Made by a program: the position numbers and the translations under genes. The notes beneath the pieces are model-generated. The model was not told where the DNA came from, did not search any database, and saw only the letters and a list, made by a program, of their open reading frames with translations. Source: a virus. From it: a stretch of DNA of 39,781 nt. Location: positions 1 through 39,781 of IMG/VR virus record IMGVR_UViG_3300021959_000125. One strand, given 5' to 3'. Shown here piece after piece: positions 26,101 to 31,831 of the stretch (positions are counted from its first letter, which is position 1; every line of letters starts with the position of its first letter).

Positions 26101-28953
26101 ATCACAGTTTTTGTAGATAATCAGCAACAATTTGCTAGTGATTATACAATTACACTGTTTACTAAGTTAGTGAATGGATTAACTGTACTTAAAGGAAGAT
26201 TAACCCTACTTACGCCAGCATCAGAAGGATCTAATATTACTATTAGATATGAAAAGAATGATGAAATACTTGATAGCTTAAACAGAATTGACAAGTATTA
26301 TAAACCAACTGATGGAATGTTAGGTATTGATAAAGACGTTCCTGACAACGGCGGCGAAATTACTACTGATTATTCACAGTTAGTTACAGGCATGGATTAT
26401 GGCGGAGTAATTGTACAAGGTGCTACATTCTCAGTTGGCGCAGGATGGGACGCATTGCCTTGGTTTACTGAAGGCTGGGATACAGCAGAAAGTAACAGTA
26501 AAGATTTTTACATTGCCGCAGATGAAAGTACACATTCATTTGTGTTACCTGAAATACCAGAGTCTGGAAAAGTTTATAATATCTATATTAGAAGAAAAGG
26601 CGATACTAATACTACAAGACTAGACGATCCTAATTTTGGTACAGCACAACAAACCAATGAAAGTGCTATTATGCCATCGTTTGTTGGTGATGGTAGTACT
26701 AATGTAATTGATATTCCTATACCAGATGAGGGAATATACATTAATGATGGCGATGTATTAATTTTCCGTCCTATTGAAAGTGATGGTTCGATTGATATAC
26801 AGTCAGCAAATTATCTAGATGCTGAAGTGAGCGGCGGAACATTGCTTGGATCTAATCCTTATTCAACAGCAACTGGTATCTTACCAGAAGAAATTGTAAT
26901 TGATGGTGAAAAGTTTATTAGTCCGGAACAAGTTCCAGCACCAGAGGAAAATATTCCAGGTCAAGTTTTAGAAAGTCTAAGTATCAGAGTTTTCCATACA
27001 GATAGATTTGGTGCTCCGGCAGTTCTTTCTAGAATTTATACAGCAGACGGAACACAGCAGACTTACAAAATTGATCAGCATATTTTACAAAACGCTAACT
27101 TGCTTGTGTACGTTAACAAAGTTTTAAAAGAAGTACAAGTAGATTATACTGTTGATTATAAGAACAACGAAATAAGATTTATTAGCCCTCCTAATAATTT
27201 AGATATTATTGAAGTATTTTCTTTAGGAGTAGGCGGTGTTGAGTTGCTTGATGTGAGAGAATTTACCGGTGACGGGCAAACACGTTATTTCCTAACAGGT
27301 GCTCCTTTTAGTTCTACAGGAAAAGTTTTTGCTACTATAGATGGAGAAGTAACAAGCGTTGGTTTTGTAAACAGCAATGGCGTTGTTAATGAATCAGATA
27401 ATACTTTGATAGAATTTGGTATCCCTCCAGTAAACAATTCATTAATTCAGATAGTTGTTTTATCAGAAGAAAGTGGACAAGCAGATAGTATTGTTAGAAT
27501 TAATCAAGAAAGAATTAATTTAACAGCAGGTACTAGAGAATATCCAATTCAATTTTTTGAATCACTAGCTTCGTCTGATACTTCAAATGTTATTGTTGAG
27601 TATAATGGGTCATTACTAAAAACCATTGATAGTACATACGTTGTATATGATGGAAATGATGTAATTACACTTAACAACGATCCTGAGATTGGCTCAGGCA
27701 CAGTTATTCCAAGCAAAATCAAAGTTTTTGTCAACAGAGAACTTTTAAGAGATGCTGTAGATTATAACTTTAACGGTGCCGATAATGAAGTAAGATTATT
27801 AAAATCATTAAACAAAGGTGATATTGTTTTAATTGAAAACGCCAAAGACGCAAATTACGAAATAGTCGATGGCAAAATTAAATTTTCACCGCTGTATACA
27901 ATACAAGCAGGAGATTATATTGATGTAATTTGGTTTACAAGATATACTGAAGTTGATATCGTAAGAGATGTATATAAAGGTAATCAAAATAGCTATAAGT
28001 TACAAAGAAGTGTAAGAAATATTTCAAATGTTTGGGTTTATAAAAACGGTGTTAGATTAACTGCCGGTATTGACTTTTATATTGGCGGAGCAAATAATTC
28101 AGTTTATCTAAAAGACAGTACTTTAGAAACTGATATAATTGAAACATTGACATACAGTAACAAAATTTATAACACTCCTTTAAGTTATGAAATACATAGA
28201 GATGTTTTAAACAGAAACAGTTATCATAGATATCAATTAGTTAATATTTCTCTAGCACAAGATTTATATTACTATGATACAGTAATTAAACTTAATGATG
28301 CTTCTGGATTACCTAATCCAAGTTCAGGACAACCTGGCATTGTAAGCATAAATGGAGAAAAAATTGAATACCTGAATAAATCAGGAAACGAACTACAGAA
28401 CATTAGACGAGGATTATACGGAACAAGCATCAGAACACTACACGAATCTGGTACTTTAGTAGTTGATACAGGATACACAGAAACGTTACCTTATAACGAT
28501 AATCAAGAAAAATTTGATTTTGTGTCAGATGGTTCTAGTTTATTAGTAGGTCCATTAGAATTTGTTCCTGTAAAAGGCGGAGAATTTAACACAAGCACAT
28601 CGTTTACTTCTGATATTCCACAAGGTTACGGACGTTGCGATGATATTGAAGTATTTGTTGGAGGAAGAAGATTAAACAAAAATGCGTTTAAACTGTACGA
28701 CTCAACAGTAGCATCAATCAGTCCTGAAGGTGATGTTCAGTATGACGCTGAATTTGCTGTAGATGGCATAAATGAATATGTAAGGTTAACTAGTGCTGTG
28801 GCACCAGGAACACGCATTACTATTATTAGGAGAACAGGTAAAACTTGGTACGATAGAGGGGAAACTACTGTATCTGATGGTACTTCATTAAGTGAAGCAA
28901 CATCAGCAATAGCAAGATTCCTACAAAATAGTAGCACAGAATTACCCGAATAA
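14134..28953 (+). CDS. Giant 4,939-aa baseplate/tail structural protein in gp7 position
   Basis: One open frame of 14.8 kb. Residues 1-180 begin with SELPVRETYQLLPEIF and include a conserved-looking WNPPIDWDKFINYREYYWLP (about 129-148). About 187-265 resembles a cupredoxin-like beta domain. About 1060-1260 is a Trp-rich block (HWRGVYQYLFDTQTPHRTPW). Carbohydrate-binding-like GD-V-YNG-LY-A units occur near 1420, 1680, 2180, 2470, 2740 and 2850. Beta-propeller-like blades lie between 2140 and 3115. Two GYxSxP units are near 3508 and 3857. A C-terminal array of VFVNG-type beta domains runs from about 3960 to 4930. It follows gp6, where T4 has gp7 (1,032 aa), so a wedge role with surface extensions is inferred. 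Similar large proteins occur at this site in marine T4-like phages. The exact homologue is not certain. Confidence 0.72.
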   Translation: MDKKIFKQSELPVRETYQLLPEIFKSSTNRKFLSATLDPLVQPGTLDRISGYIGRNYGRTYNSKDIYVDKEESLRHAYQLEPGVVVRDSENLSVKSFYDYIDVKSQLKFFNNNNERDDLTTSIRSYSWNPPIDWDKFINYREYYWLPQGPDTISISGQAQDVISEYRVRSQSDDEFLFYPDGLTPNPSLLLYRGQTYIFNVNTPGDPFYIRRNPTEGDLANYNTGVTNNGIEVGTVSFTVPNNSPDLLYYQSGNNIDRVGMFRIASVDENTSIDVEAEIIGKLNYTSANNVKFSNGLKINFTGNVTPEKYAQGDWLVDGVSTSIRLINFQELDLPPVKNDDVDVLFDDGGWDELPFDDAVSFPSNKDYITINRSSKDRNPWSRYNKWFHRDVIDYSASINNVASKINEQSRAKRPIIEFSSNIQLINHGSIAKQSVDFIDDFTTDVFSTIEGTAGYNIDNVDVFDGARIIFTADNDPLVKNKIFVVKKIVIQANNTADNKQIALVEADDSNTSKGECVIIKFGKNNAGLMYHFDGENWIRSQTKDSVNQSPKFDIFDDDEVSFTDNTKYETSSFAGSNLLSYKPGSGPVDKELGFSIAYQNLNNSGDIEFNSDWDVDSFTYQVSAENKSKKINSGYIKTTETLDNVSFHNLYIPSDPVFDQGIIQTYTLSEETSEVIFSNIDWISSVDANLYFYNNGNFIRDSYTIVSTVEGKRTFKFDNTKFTEGDTVTLKVFSNDEPNLGFYEFPKSLERNPLNQELKTFTLGQATDHLRSMVNYSNDFVGIFPGTSNLRDISNYQNKGQRFVKYTSVASSSLPLLCDKNVNIIKSIRYAAREYENYKSNLIKLSTTLPFGGEDVISFLDQIVSKISNAKPDSSPFVNSDMIGSGANKVSKYTVEDTGIKTFSLSEKFDLTTPSTKAVYLYLNNVQLIHGIDYVFDSEFSFVRVIRDLNENDLLEIKEFYSTSYNYIPETPASLGLTKTYVPEMYVDDTFASPQKIIRGHDGSITVAYDDFRDLLLLEFEKRIYNNIKQKYNPEILDIDNLFSGWDKTGTFTKKQVDDILELEFLRWPLVKNIDIYENSYYDQDNQFTWTYNKNLDILRQEQLPKHWRGVYQYLFDTQTPHRTPWEMLGFTIKPTWWDSEYGTAPYTSNNLILWEDLRDGIIRQGERQGKHKRYTRPYLLQLLPVDADGNLISPLEANIIVDYSTNYQDDFTFGDISPVESAWRRSSVYSYAQLIAACLLTPFETISLNLDRNIFQKNKVGQFVSKTTNTFLTVTDIVESLNSNSRPEGLLSYVVNYLKSNARTKQDVLEIYSNFDLQLSTRMKGFVDKSQQQYLLDSKNPQSKQTGIFIPSENYEIFFNTSSPLFTTRYSGVLVEKVAGGYKVSGYDQLNAIFNYYSFFAQQNDPVLDIGGVSESFVEWAPESFYIKGSLIRRQNQFFRAIQAHQSGDLFDPALWKQIDEVPVVGGARAIKRTRFNQVDRLTLNYDTVFDNIQSVVDFLLGYGSFLESQGMVFDQYNQDLGVVQNWETSVKEFLFWTTHNWAEGSILSVSPGATLLKFENIGSVADSVLDSFYDYNILKADGTKIEATNIDVYRGINELLIAPENDNEGIYFAEINYVQKEHVTIFSDKTVFNDVLFDKGAGYRQERIKSKGFRTVDWDGNYTSPGFVFDKVNILPWKQFTDYRIGDIVQYKEFYYVSKKFQRGAEKFDRTFWDLLDNLPESGLVANFDFRINQIEDYYETSIEGINSNQKELAKHTVGFQAREYLQEIAEDTVSQFKLYQGFSREKGTNNAIKKVFDKVSTVSDDKIVLDEEWAFRLGSVGGTDQIDEAEFDLKVSDFKLNPQPILLNGKQFDIVDFQNYILLNDNDYQLANTSFTFPTKRFEVPKNSAGYIFSSDVQFIRNNLQELLTNETSIDQFKQGDNIWTTFETSGWNVYRYVVSNVSIVTAEAPDVDRIVLNTNRVHNFTIGQIVGLNGILGLTGFYQVAEITPTTIVIAISGFREAPQVDESSFAFVSYFESVRVASYEELVNKGFSKLPVGSKVFIDQNEDNNNWEVVQRNKQYQVTQISEYGVAFPTGTGSAVTFVPELNQTIVGNPGAPVFSGDVIRDSAVIVYSDGETGLIPLQILAPKSGLQTSYLGAYAEVLTASKDGRWLVVGSPKASYIPSNYQEKFNPGANYEPGDIVLYNGKLYEATTRVFGDGSTIDLSSQDWKPVELPQANPLGADLFLANKGYARQGGVDIYEYSNGQWTLRNSLVSPRQGNGEYFGNSIAIGKLEGIEGTSGDVTLTVNEIDNAGGIVSVKANGTSGLNDQVFENVSGVDVSSEGVNATFDVTRSTGTPIYDIEVRNGGTGYTVGDQLYIQGTRVGGQPATGISNNDIVITVRAVDENGTILGSDTFNNITGILSTPVSETALFTITKNKDVYNVRLRQDGAVKVQPGDGYKQRSIVRYGAFFYACIKDTNIDKGVWSATATYDSGDVVKYPANSSQYWNVLKTVTGVEPGTDSTAYSSYETIFPDRSPEYWEQVQGFPFSVEYISDPANQLFGTGNWVPWDEKDNQGNLITYTSGTTIVIPGNTVGGVSPDNDITIRINQVSDNGDVGPFPTKREGEIQFFSYTGTAAIGIDYKGIPGPGSGTFLDVTPEDVSNPGTGAIFNIERKAGAYEASISVAGLGYVVGDQIRILGTALGAVDESYYLAISAPGSRDDRGKVYLYQYNGIKWTLLQDTNFVGLFDINRSYVQGSIVWYGSSYYKAKEFFTGNGVITPDVSDSWEATNTVNRDIVPNVYAYVDDGSSLEQGTTDDQIENIDIGDKFGTSIAMTNDGSVLVSSAPYADTSNFENYRGVWRTTETYIQGDVVRRNNKYYQLDSDSSLTSINDAPEIDNKWIEVQNTGTPRTGVVFVYKKNENRVFEFIQEINKSNIPGLNPGDAFGEKVTVSSDGTTLFVGSPNSDKNEKDQGSVFIFGWESNKFVFTQKIQSNTNDYEERFGSNLSISPDGKTLAVSAEGAETFEITTFDKDETRFDRLTTSFADPIGTTGKVFVFNEYGGKWVLGEIFEDNLSFNEDFGRSLATSNNTIIVGSPSYLSDDPAFTEVVIGRIQKFEKLDGVKPWTVIRNQTNQVDISKIRTLAAYQKDTYTKIADIDVVDTFKGKLLGIVEQNIDFKTPFDPAVYTESNNEELTTKDESQHWTEKQVGRIWWDTSKVKYLVYEQGDVVFRNGNWNSFAQGSSIDAYQWIESTLKPSQWAELANGDDPTITGNPLYPDDTVYSVKRKVDPISGNVSKTLYYYWVKNKQTTETNSSKTLASSQVADYIVNPQNAGVPFAFVIDKDKITLSNLKTLLDTDEFSVNVQFYKNVTDINLIHNEYVLTTEESTKNPNEDLERKWIDSLVGSDVLGNQIPDPNLSDKNKYGIESRPRQTIFVNRNKAVEQTITFINDALYTLPLADEIDYGYLNLIDEKPSTVKRLYDLSIDTEQELRFYAKPTIKDAVLSANIINGHVNTIDIVDPGFGYKSAPLITIRGEGEGATAEATIDSFGRISSVTVTNQGKKYLTANPIVRSFSILVERDSTVNGFWSIYSWSVREQEFYRVATQEYDTTKYWEYIDWWAPGFSEESRIIQTLPGLYAEQEVDLEDNQLLRLDDYGSGGWAVLQRVSQGATIKGKFKLVGRQQGTIRIINKFYNTEIESTGYDKTQTYDSNRYDTSAAKEFRNILNAMKYDIFVDELAGYWNKLFFVNIHYVFSEQLYIDWAFKTSFLNAIHNVGYLQQKLNFRSDNLAAYQAYIEEVKPYRTKIRNYTSRYQNLENTNTTISDFDLPPVYNTTTNTINPVKLGDDEIDLQPWNTWFNNYKFEVTDIILTEQGSTYSTAPQVIFTGGGGSGAKAKAYISNRKVTKIVLLDSGQGYTSVPTIELVGGVGTQTQFSAKAVARIGKSKARLFHNTIKFDRFSKTPTFKSYSANERFIETESFAGTGRLTTFELKYPSTLDKSSITVFVDNQQQFASDYTITLFTKLVNGLTVLKGRLTLLTPASEGSNITIRYEKNDEILDSLNRIDKYYKPTDGMLGIDKDVPDNGGEITTDYSQLVTGMDYGGVIVQGATFSVGAGWDALPWFTEGWDTAESNSKDFYIAADESTHSFVLPEIPESGKVYNIYIRRKGDTNTTRLDDPNFGTAQQTNESAIMPSFVGDGSTNVIDIPIPDEGIYINDGDVLIFRPIESDGSIDIQSANYLDAEVSGGTLLGSNPYSTATGILPEEIVIDGEKFISPEQVPAPEENIPGQVLESLSIRVFHTDRFGAPAVLSRIYTADGTQQTYKIDQHILQNANLLVYVNKVLKEVQVDYTVDYKNNEIRFISPPNNLDIIEVFSLGVGGVELLDVREFTGDGQTRYFLTGAPFSSTGKVFATIDGEVTSVGFVNSNGVVNESDNTLIEFGIPPVNNSLIQIVVLSEESGQADSIVRINQERINLTAGTREYPIQFFESLASSDTSNVIVEYNGSLLKTIDSTYVVYDGNDVITLNNDPEIGSGTVIPSKIKVFVNRELLRDAVDYNFNGADNEVRLLKSLNKGDIVLIENAKDANYEIVDGKIKFSPLYTIQAGDYIDVIWFTRYTEVDIVRDVYKGNQNSYKLQRSVRNISNVWVYKNGVRLTAGIDFYIGGANNSVYLKDSTLETDIIETLTYSNKIYNTPLSYEIHRDVLNRNSYHRYQLVNISLAQDLYYYDTVIKLNDASGLPNPSSGQPGIVSINGEKIEYLNKSGNELQNIRRGLYGTSIRTLHESGTLVVDTGYTETLPYNDNQEKFDFVSDGSSLLVGPLEFVPVKGGEFNTSTSFTSDIPQGYGRCDDIEVFVGGRRLNKNAFKLYDSTVASISPEGDVQYDAEFAVDGINEYVRLTSAVAPGTRITIIRRTGKTWYDRGETTVSDGTSLSEATSAIARFLQNSSTELPE

Positions 28954-28956
28954 ATA
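28949..28956 (+). promoter_or_regulatory. Late promoter (AATAAATA) overlapping the giant gene's stop
   Basis: AATAAATA includes the TAA stop of the giant gene. A transcript starting 6-7 bases downstream would begin after the ATG at 28959. That favours the ATG at 28989 as the true start of the next gene. Confidence 0.55.
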
Positions 28957-28988
28957 CAATGAGAGATAACAAACTCGAAGAGACGGAT

Positions 28989-29618
28989 ATGGCAGAAAAC
29001 ACACAAAATCAAACAGAAAATAAAAAGCCCGACGAGCAAGGCGGGTTTCATATTGAAGGGCACATTAAGATATTTGACCCTGAAACTAAAGAAGTTTATG
29101 TAGACAAACGCAATGCTATTCACTATGAAAACATTAGTGTAGCAATGGCACAAAGTTTGTCAAATCAAGGCGTTGGATGGATTTCAGAAATGAGCTTTGG
29201 TAATGGAGGAACAGTAGTTGATCCCACAGGACTCATTACATATCTAACACCAAATACAAATGGTACAGACAGCAGTTTGTACAATCAAACATATACTAAA
29301 GTTGTTGATCAAAATTCTGCCACAAATACTGACAACACTAGAAATAAAATGGAAGTCCGTCATGTCACTGGAGCAACATATAGTGATGTTGTTGTAAGTT
29401 GTTTGTTAGATTATGGTGAGCCAGAAGGCCAAGAAGCATTTGATAATTCAGTAGATATGGATGGTGAATATGTATTCGATGAACTTGGTTTAAAAGCATC
29501 AACAGGAAAGTTGTTAACACATGTTGTATTTCACCCTGTTCAAAAATCATTGAACAGATTGATACAAATTGATTACACAGTTAGAATACAGAGTCTAACT
29601 GGATTTACTGAGGTATAA
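28989..29618 (+). CDS. Small virion structural protein in gp8 position
   Basis: A 209-aa protein from the ATG at 28989. An upstream in-frame ATG at 28959 would add 10 residues, but it has no ribosome binding site and lies beside the late promoter. AAGAGACGG precedes the chosen start. The first 30 residues are polar (NTQNQTENKKPDEQGG). The core (FHIEGHIKIFDPETKEVYVD, RNAIHYENISVAMAQSL, MSFGNGGTVVDPTGLITYL) and the ending (FHPVQKSLNRLIQIDYTVRI) look like a beta-rich virion protein. It sits between the giant protein and the fibres, where T4 has gp8, but I see no similarity to T4 gp8. It may be a connector between wedge and fibre; that is inference from context. Confidence 0.65.
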   Translation: MAENTQNQTENKKPDEQGGFHIEGHIKIFDPETKEVYVDKRNAIHYENISVAMAQSLSNQGVGWISEMSFGNGGTVVDPTGLITYLTPNTNGTDSSLYNQTYTKVVDQNSATNTDNTRNKMEVRHVTGATYSDVVVSCLLDYGEPEGQEAFDNSVDMDGEYVFDELGLKASTGKLLTHVVFHPVQKSLNRLIQIDYTVRIQSLTGFTEV

Positions 29619-29620
29619 TA

Positions 29621-31816
29621 ATGTCGTATAAAGTTTATTTTACAGATGATACACTCCATCCAGAACCATTAGAGATATTTGATAATACTTCAAATGTTGA
29701 TACAAGTGTAACTATTCCCGGTCGTAACCAAACTGGTTACGGTAAAATTATTGCTGAAAACTTTTTACATCTACTAGAAAATTTTGCTAGTGATGTAGCA
29801 CCTAGTACTTCACAAGCAGTAATTGGACAACTTTGGTACAACAGCGTTGAAAATAAACTTTTTGTATACGACGGTATAAGTTGGAAAACAACATCAAATA
29901 TTAGAACAGGTGTAGATGAACCACAAGGTGCCGCACTTGGCGATTTATGGGTCAATACATCAACACAGCAATTATATCTATGGTCTGGGGTTACTTGGGT
30001 CTTAGTAGGACCACAGTTTAGTGAAGGAACTAAATCAGGACCGTTAGTTGAAAACTTGTTTGATATTGATAATATTTCTAGAACAGTTATTATATTTTAT
30101 TCTCAGGATATTCCAGTAACTATTATTTCCAAAGACAGTTTCACACCAAAAGTTGTAATCCAAGGATTCAACAGCATTGAAGCTGGTATTAATATTACAA
30201 CTAGAACAGATATTTCAGAAGAACAAGTATTTCCAAAACTTATTGGAACAGCTTCGGCGGCCGAAGGTTTAGTTGTAGGCGGCGATACAATTCCTTCAAC
30301 TAGTTTTATTAGAACAGATGTAATTGGTACAATCCAAAAACAATTTAACATTAGAGACGATGCTGGCTTGTTTGTAGGAACAAATGGCAACATGAACGTT
30401 CGTGTTCAAAATGCTAACGCTGTTATCTATAATAGTACACCTGGAGCAAGTATTGATTTACAGTCAAGTAGAACAGGATCGTTTGGTGTTCCGTCTACAG
30501 TACTAAGAGTTATTGAAACTAAAGTAGGTATTAATAATCTAAATCCAAGTGAAACGCTTGACATTGTTGGTACTGTTAAATCTACAGGTGATTTAATTAT
30601 TACATCTGAAACTCAAAGTACAAATTTACAAAGCGGTAGTATTAGAACAGAGGGCGGCCTAAGTGTAGCAAAAAATATTAATGTTGGAGGAGATATAACA
30701 TTATCTTCTGGATCATTAATTACCAAGTCTATTAAACCATTAACTGGATCTGAAACAATCGGCGAAGCTAATAACAAATATAGCTCAATTTATGCTAATA
30801 AGATTATTGCTAATACAGTTGAAGGCACATTAAGTGGAGATATTGACGGTAACTCTAACTCAGCAACATCCTTGAAATCTGCCACAAACTTTAAGATGGA
30901 AGGTGATGTTTCTTCAAACGTCATATCCTTTAATGGTACAGGAAACCTAAATAAAACATTCCAAACAGAACTTACATCAGATATTATTTCGACTAAACCT
31001 AGCGCAGGTAGTGTTAGTTTAAATGACGAAATTTTATTTTACAGTAGAACAGGCGGACTAAGAAAAGCAACACGAGAAGTTTTCTTAGGGGATGCTAGTG
31101 TTCCTATCGGAACAGTAATTCCTTACGCTGGCGATCAAACAAATATACCAGACGGTTACTTGTTATGTGATGGTACAGAATACGAACAATATAGATTTAG
31201 AGATCTGTACACAGTAATTGGTGACACCTATAATGATGTACAAGGAAAAGGCAGTTTACAGTCAACAATCGATAGTACAATTCAACCGTCATTCAGAGTA
31301 CCAGATTTAAGAGGACGTTTTCCATTAGGTAAACAGAACATGAATAGCGGACAAAAAATTCCGCATCCAACAGGGCAGTATGATGCTATTCAAGATCTAT
31401 CTACACCAAGAGTAGATCAAGCTGAAGCAAGTTTATTAGGTGCTTATAGTGGTGATGATGCTTACGTAATTGAACAATATAATATTCCAGATCACGATCA
31501 CGATATGAAAGGTCGTACTGGTACAAATACAGTAAGTGGATCACAGTTTTACGCTATAAATGAAGTTTCAACTACACCAAACGATTTTGCCCCAACTACA
31601 CAAATTGGTGGTACAGGTATAGCAAATACAAGATTAAAATCAGGCACAGTTACTAACGGTGGTCAAAAAATGGGATCAAGTGGTTTAGTTAGAATTGCAA
31701 ATGAAAACAAACGAACACCTGGACAACCAGATTCACTTGTTGGAAGACCGTTTGGAGTAATGAATCCATATATTACAATGAACTATATTATTAGAAGTGG
31801 TCTACCACGAGTTTAA
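29621..31816 (+). CDS. Tail fibre/adhesin 1 with C-terminal tail-collar domain
   Basis: A 731-aa protein. Residues about 35-135 carry the module shared by all five fibre genes here (TGYGKIIAENFLHLLENFAS, GQLWYNSVENKLFVYDG, LGDLWVNTSTQQLYLW). Residues 150-480 are beta-rich shaft with repeats such as GTLSGDIDGNSNSATSLKSA. Residues about 492-570 match the phage tail-collar domain (PIGTVIPYAGDQTNIPDGYL, then LCDGTEY and FRVPDLRGRFPLGK). A HDHD motif near 627 could bind metal, as histidines do in the T4 gp12 receptor-binding region. The collar domain is typical of short tail fibres and adhesins, so host recognition is likely. GAGG precedes the ATG, and the gap after the previous stop is 2 bases. 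Confidence 0.8.
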   Translation: MSYKVYFTDDTLHPEPLEIFDNTSNVDTSVTIPGRNQTGYGKIIAENFLHLLENFASDVAPSTSQAVIGQLWYNSVENKLFVYDGISWKTTSNIRTGVDEPQGAALGDLWVNTSTQQLYLWSGVTWVLVGPQFSEGTKSGPLVENLFDIDNISRTVIIFYSQDIPVTIISKDSFTPKVVIQGFNSIEAGINITTRTDISEEQVFPKLIGTASAAEGLVVGGDTIPSTSFIRTDVIGTIQKQFNIRDDAGLFVGTNGNMNVRVQNANAVIYNSTPGASIDLQSSRTGSFGVPSTVLRVIETKVGINNLNPSETLDIVGTVKSTGDLIITSETQSTNLQSGSIRTEGGLSVAKNINVGGDITLSSGSLITKSIKPLTGSETIGEANNKYSSIYANKIIANTVEGTLSGDIDGNSNSATSLKSATNFKMEGDVSSNVISFNGTGNLNKTFQTELTSDIISTKPSAGSVSLNDEILFYSRTGGLRKATREVFLGDASVPIGTVIPYAGDQTNIPDGYLLCDGTEYEQYRFRDLYTVIGDTYNDVQGKGSLQSTIDSTIQPSFRVPDLRGRFPLGKQNMNSGQKIPHPTGQYDAIQDLSTPRVDQAEASLLGAYSGDDAYVIEQYNIPDHDHDMKGRTGTNTVSGSQFYAINEVSTTPNDFAPTTQIGGTGIANTRLKSGTVTNGGQKMGSSGLVRIANENKRTPGQPDSLVGRPFGVMNPYITMNYIIRSGLPRV

Positions 31817-31831
31817 CGGAGCAAAGTATAA

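Noticed and set aside
28959-28988. Upstream ATG of the gp8-position gene
   Set aside because: No ribosome binding site, and it probably lies upstream of the transcript start set by the late promoter at 28949.
28737-29153. 138-codon minus-strand ORF across the giant gene end and the next gene
   Set aside because: It covers the late promoter and two coding regions in antisense, with Cys/Phe-rich text typical of AT-rich shadow frames.
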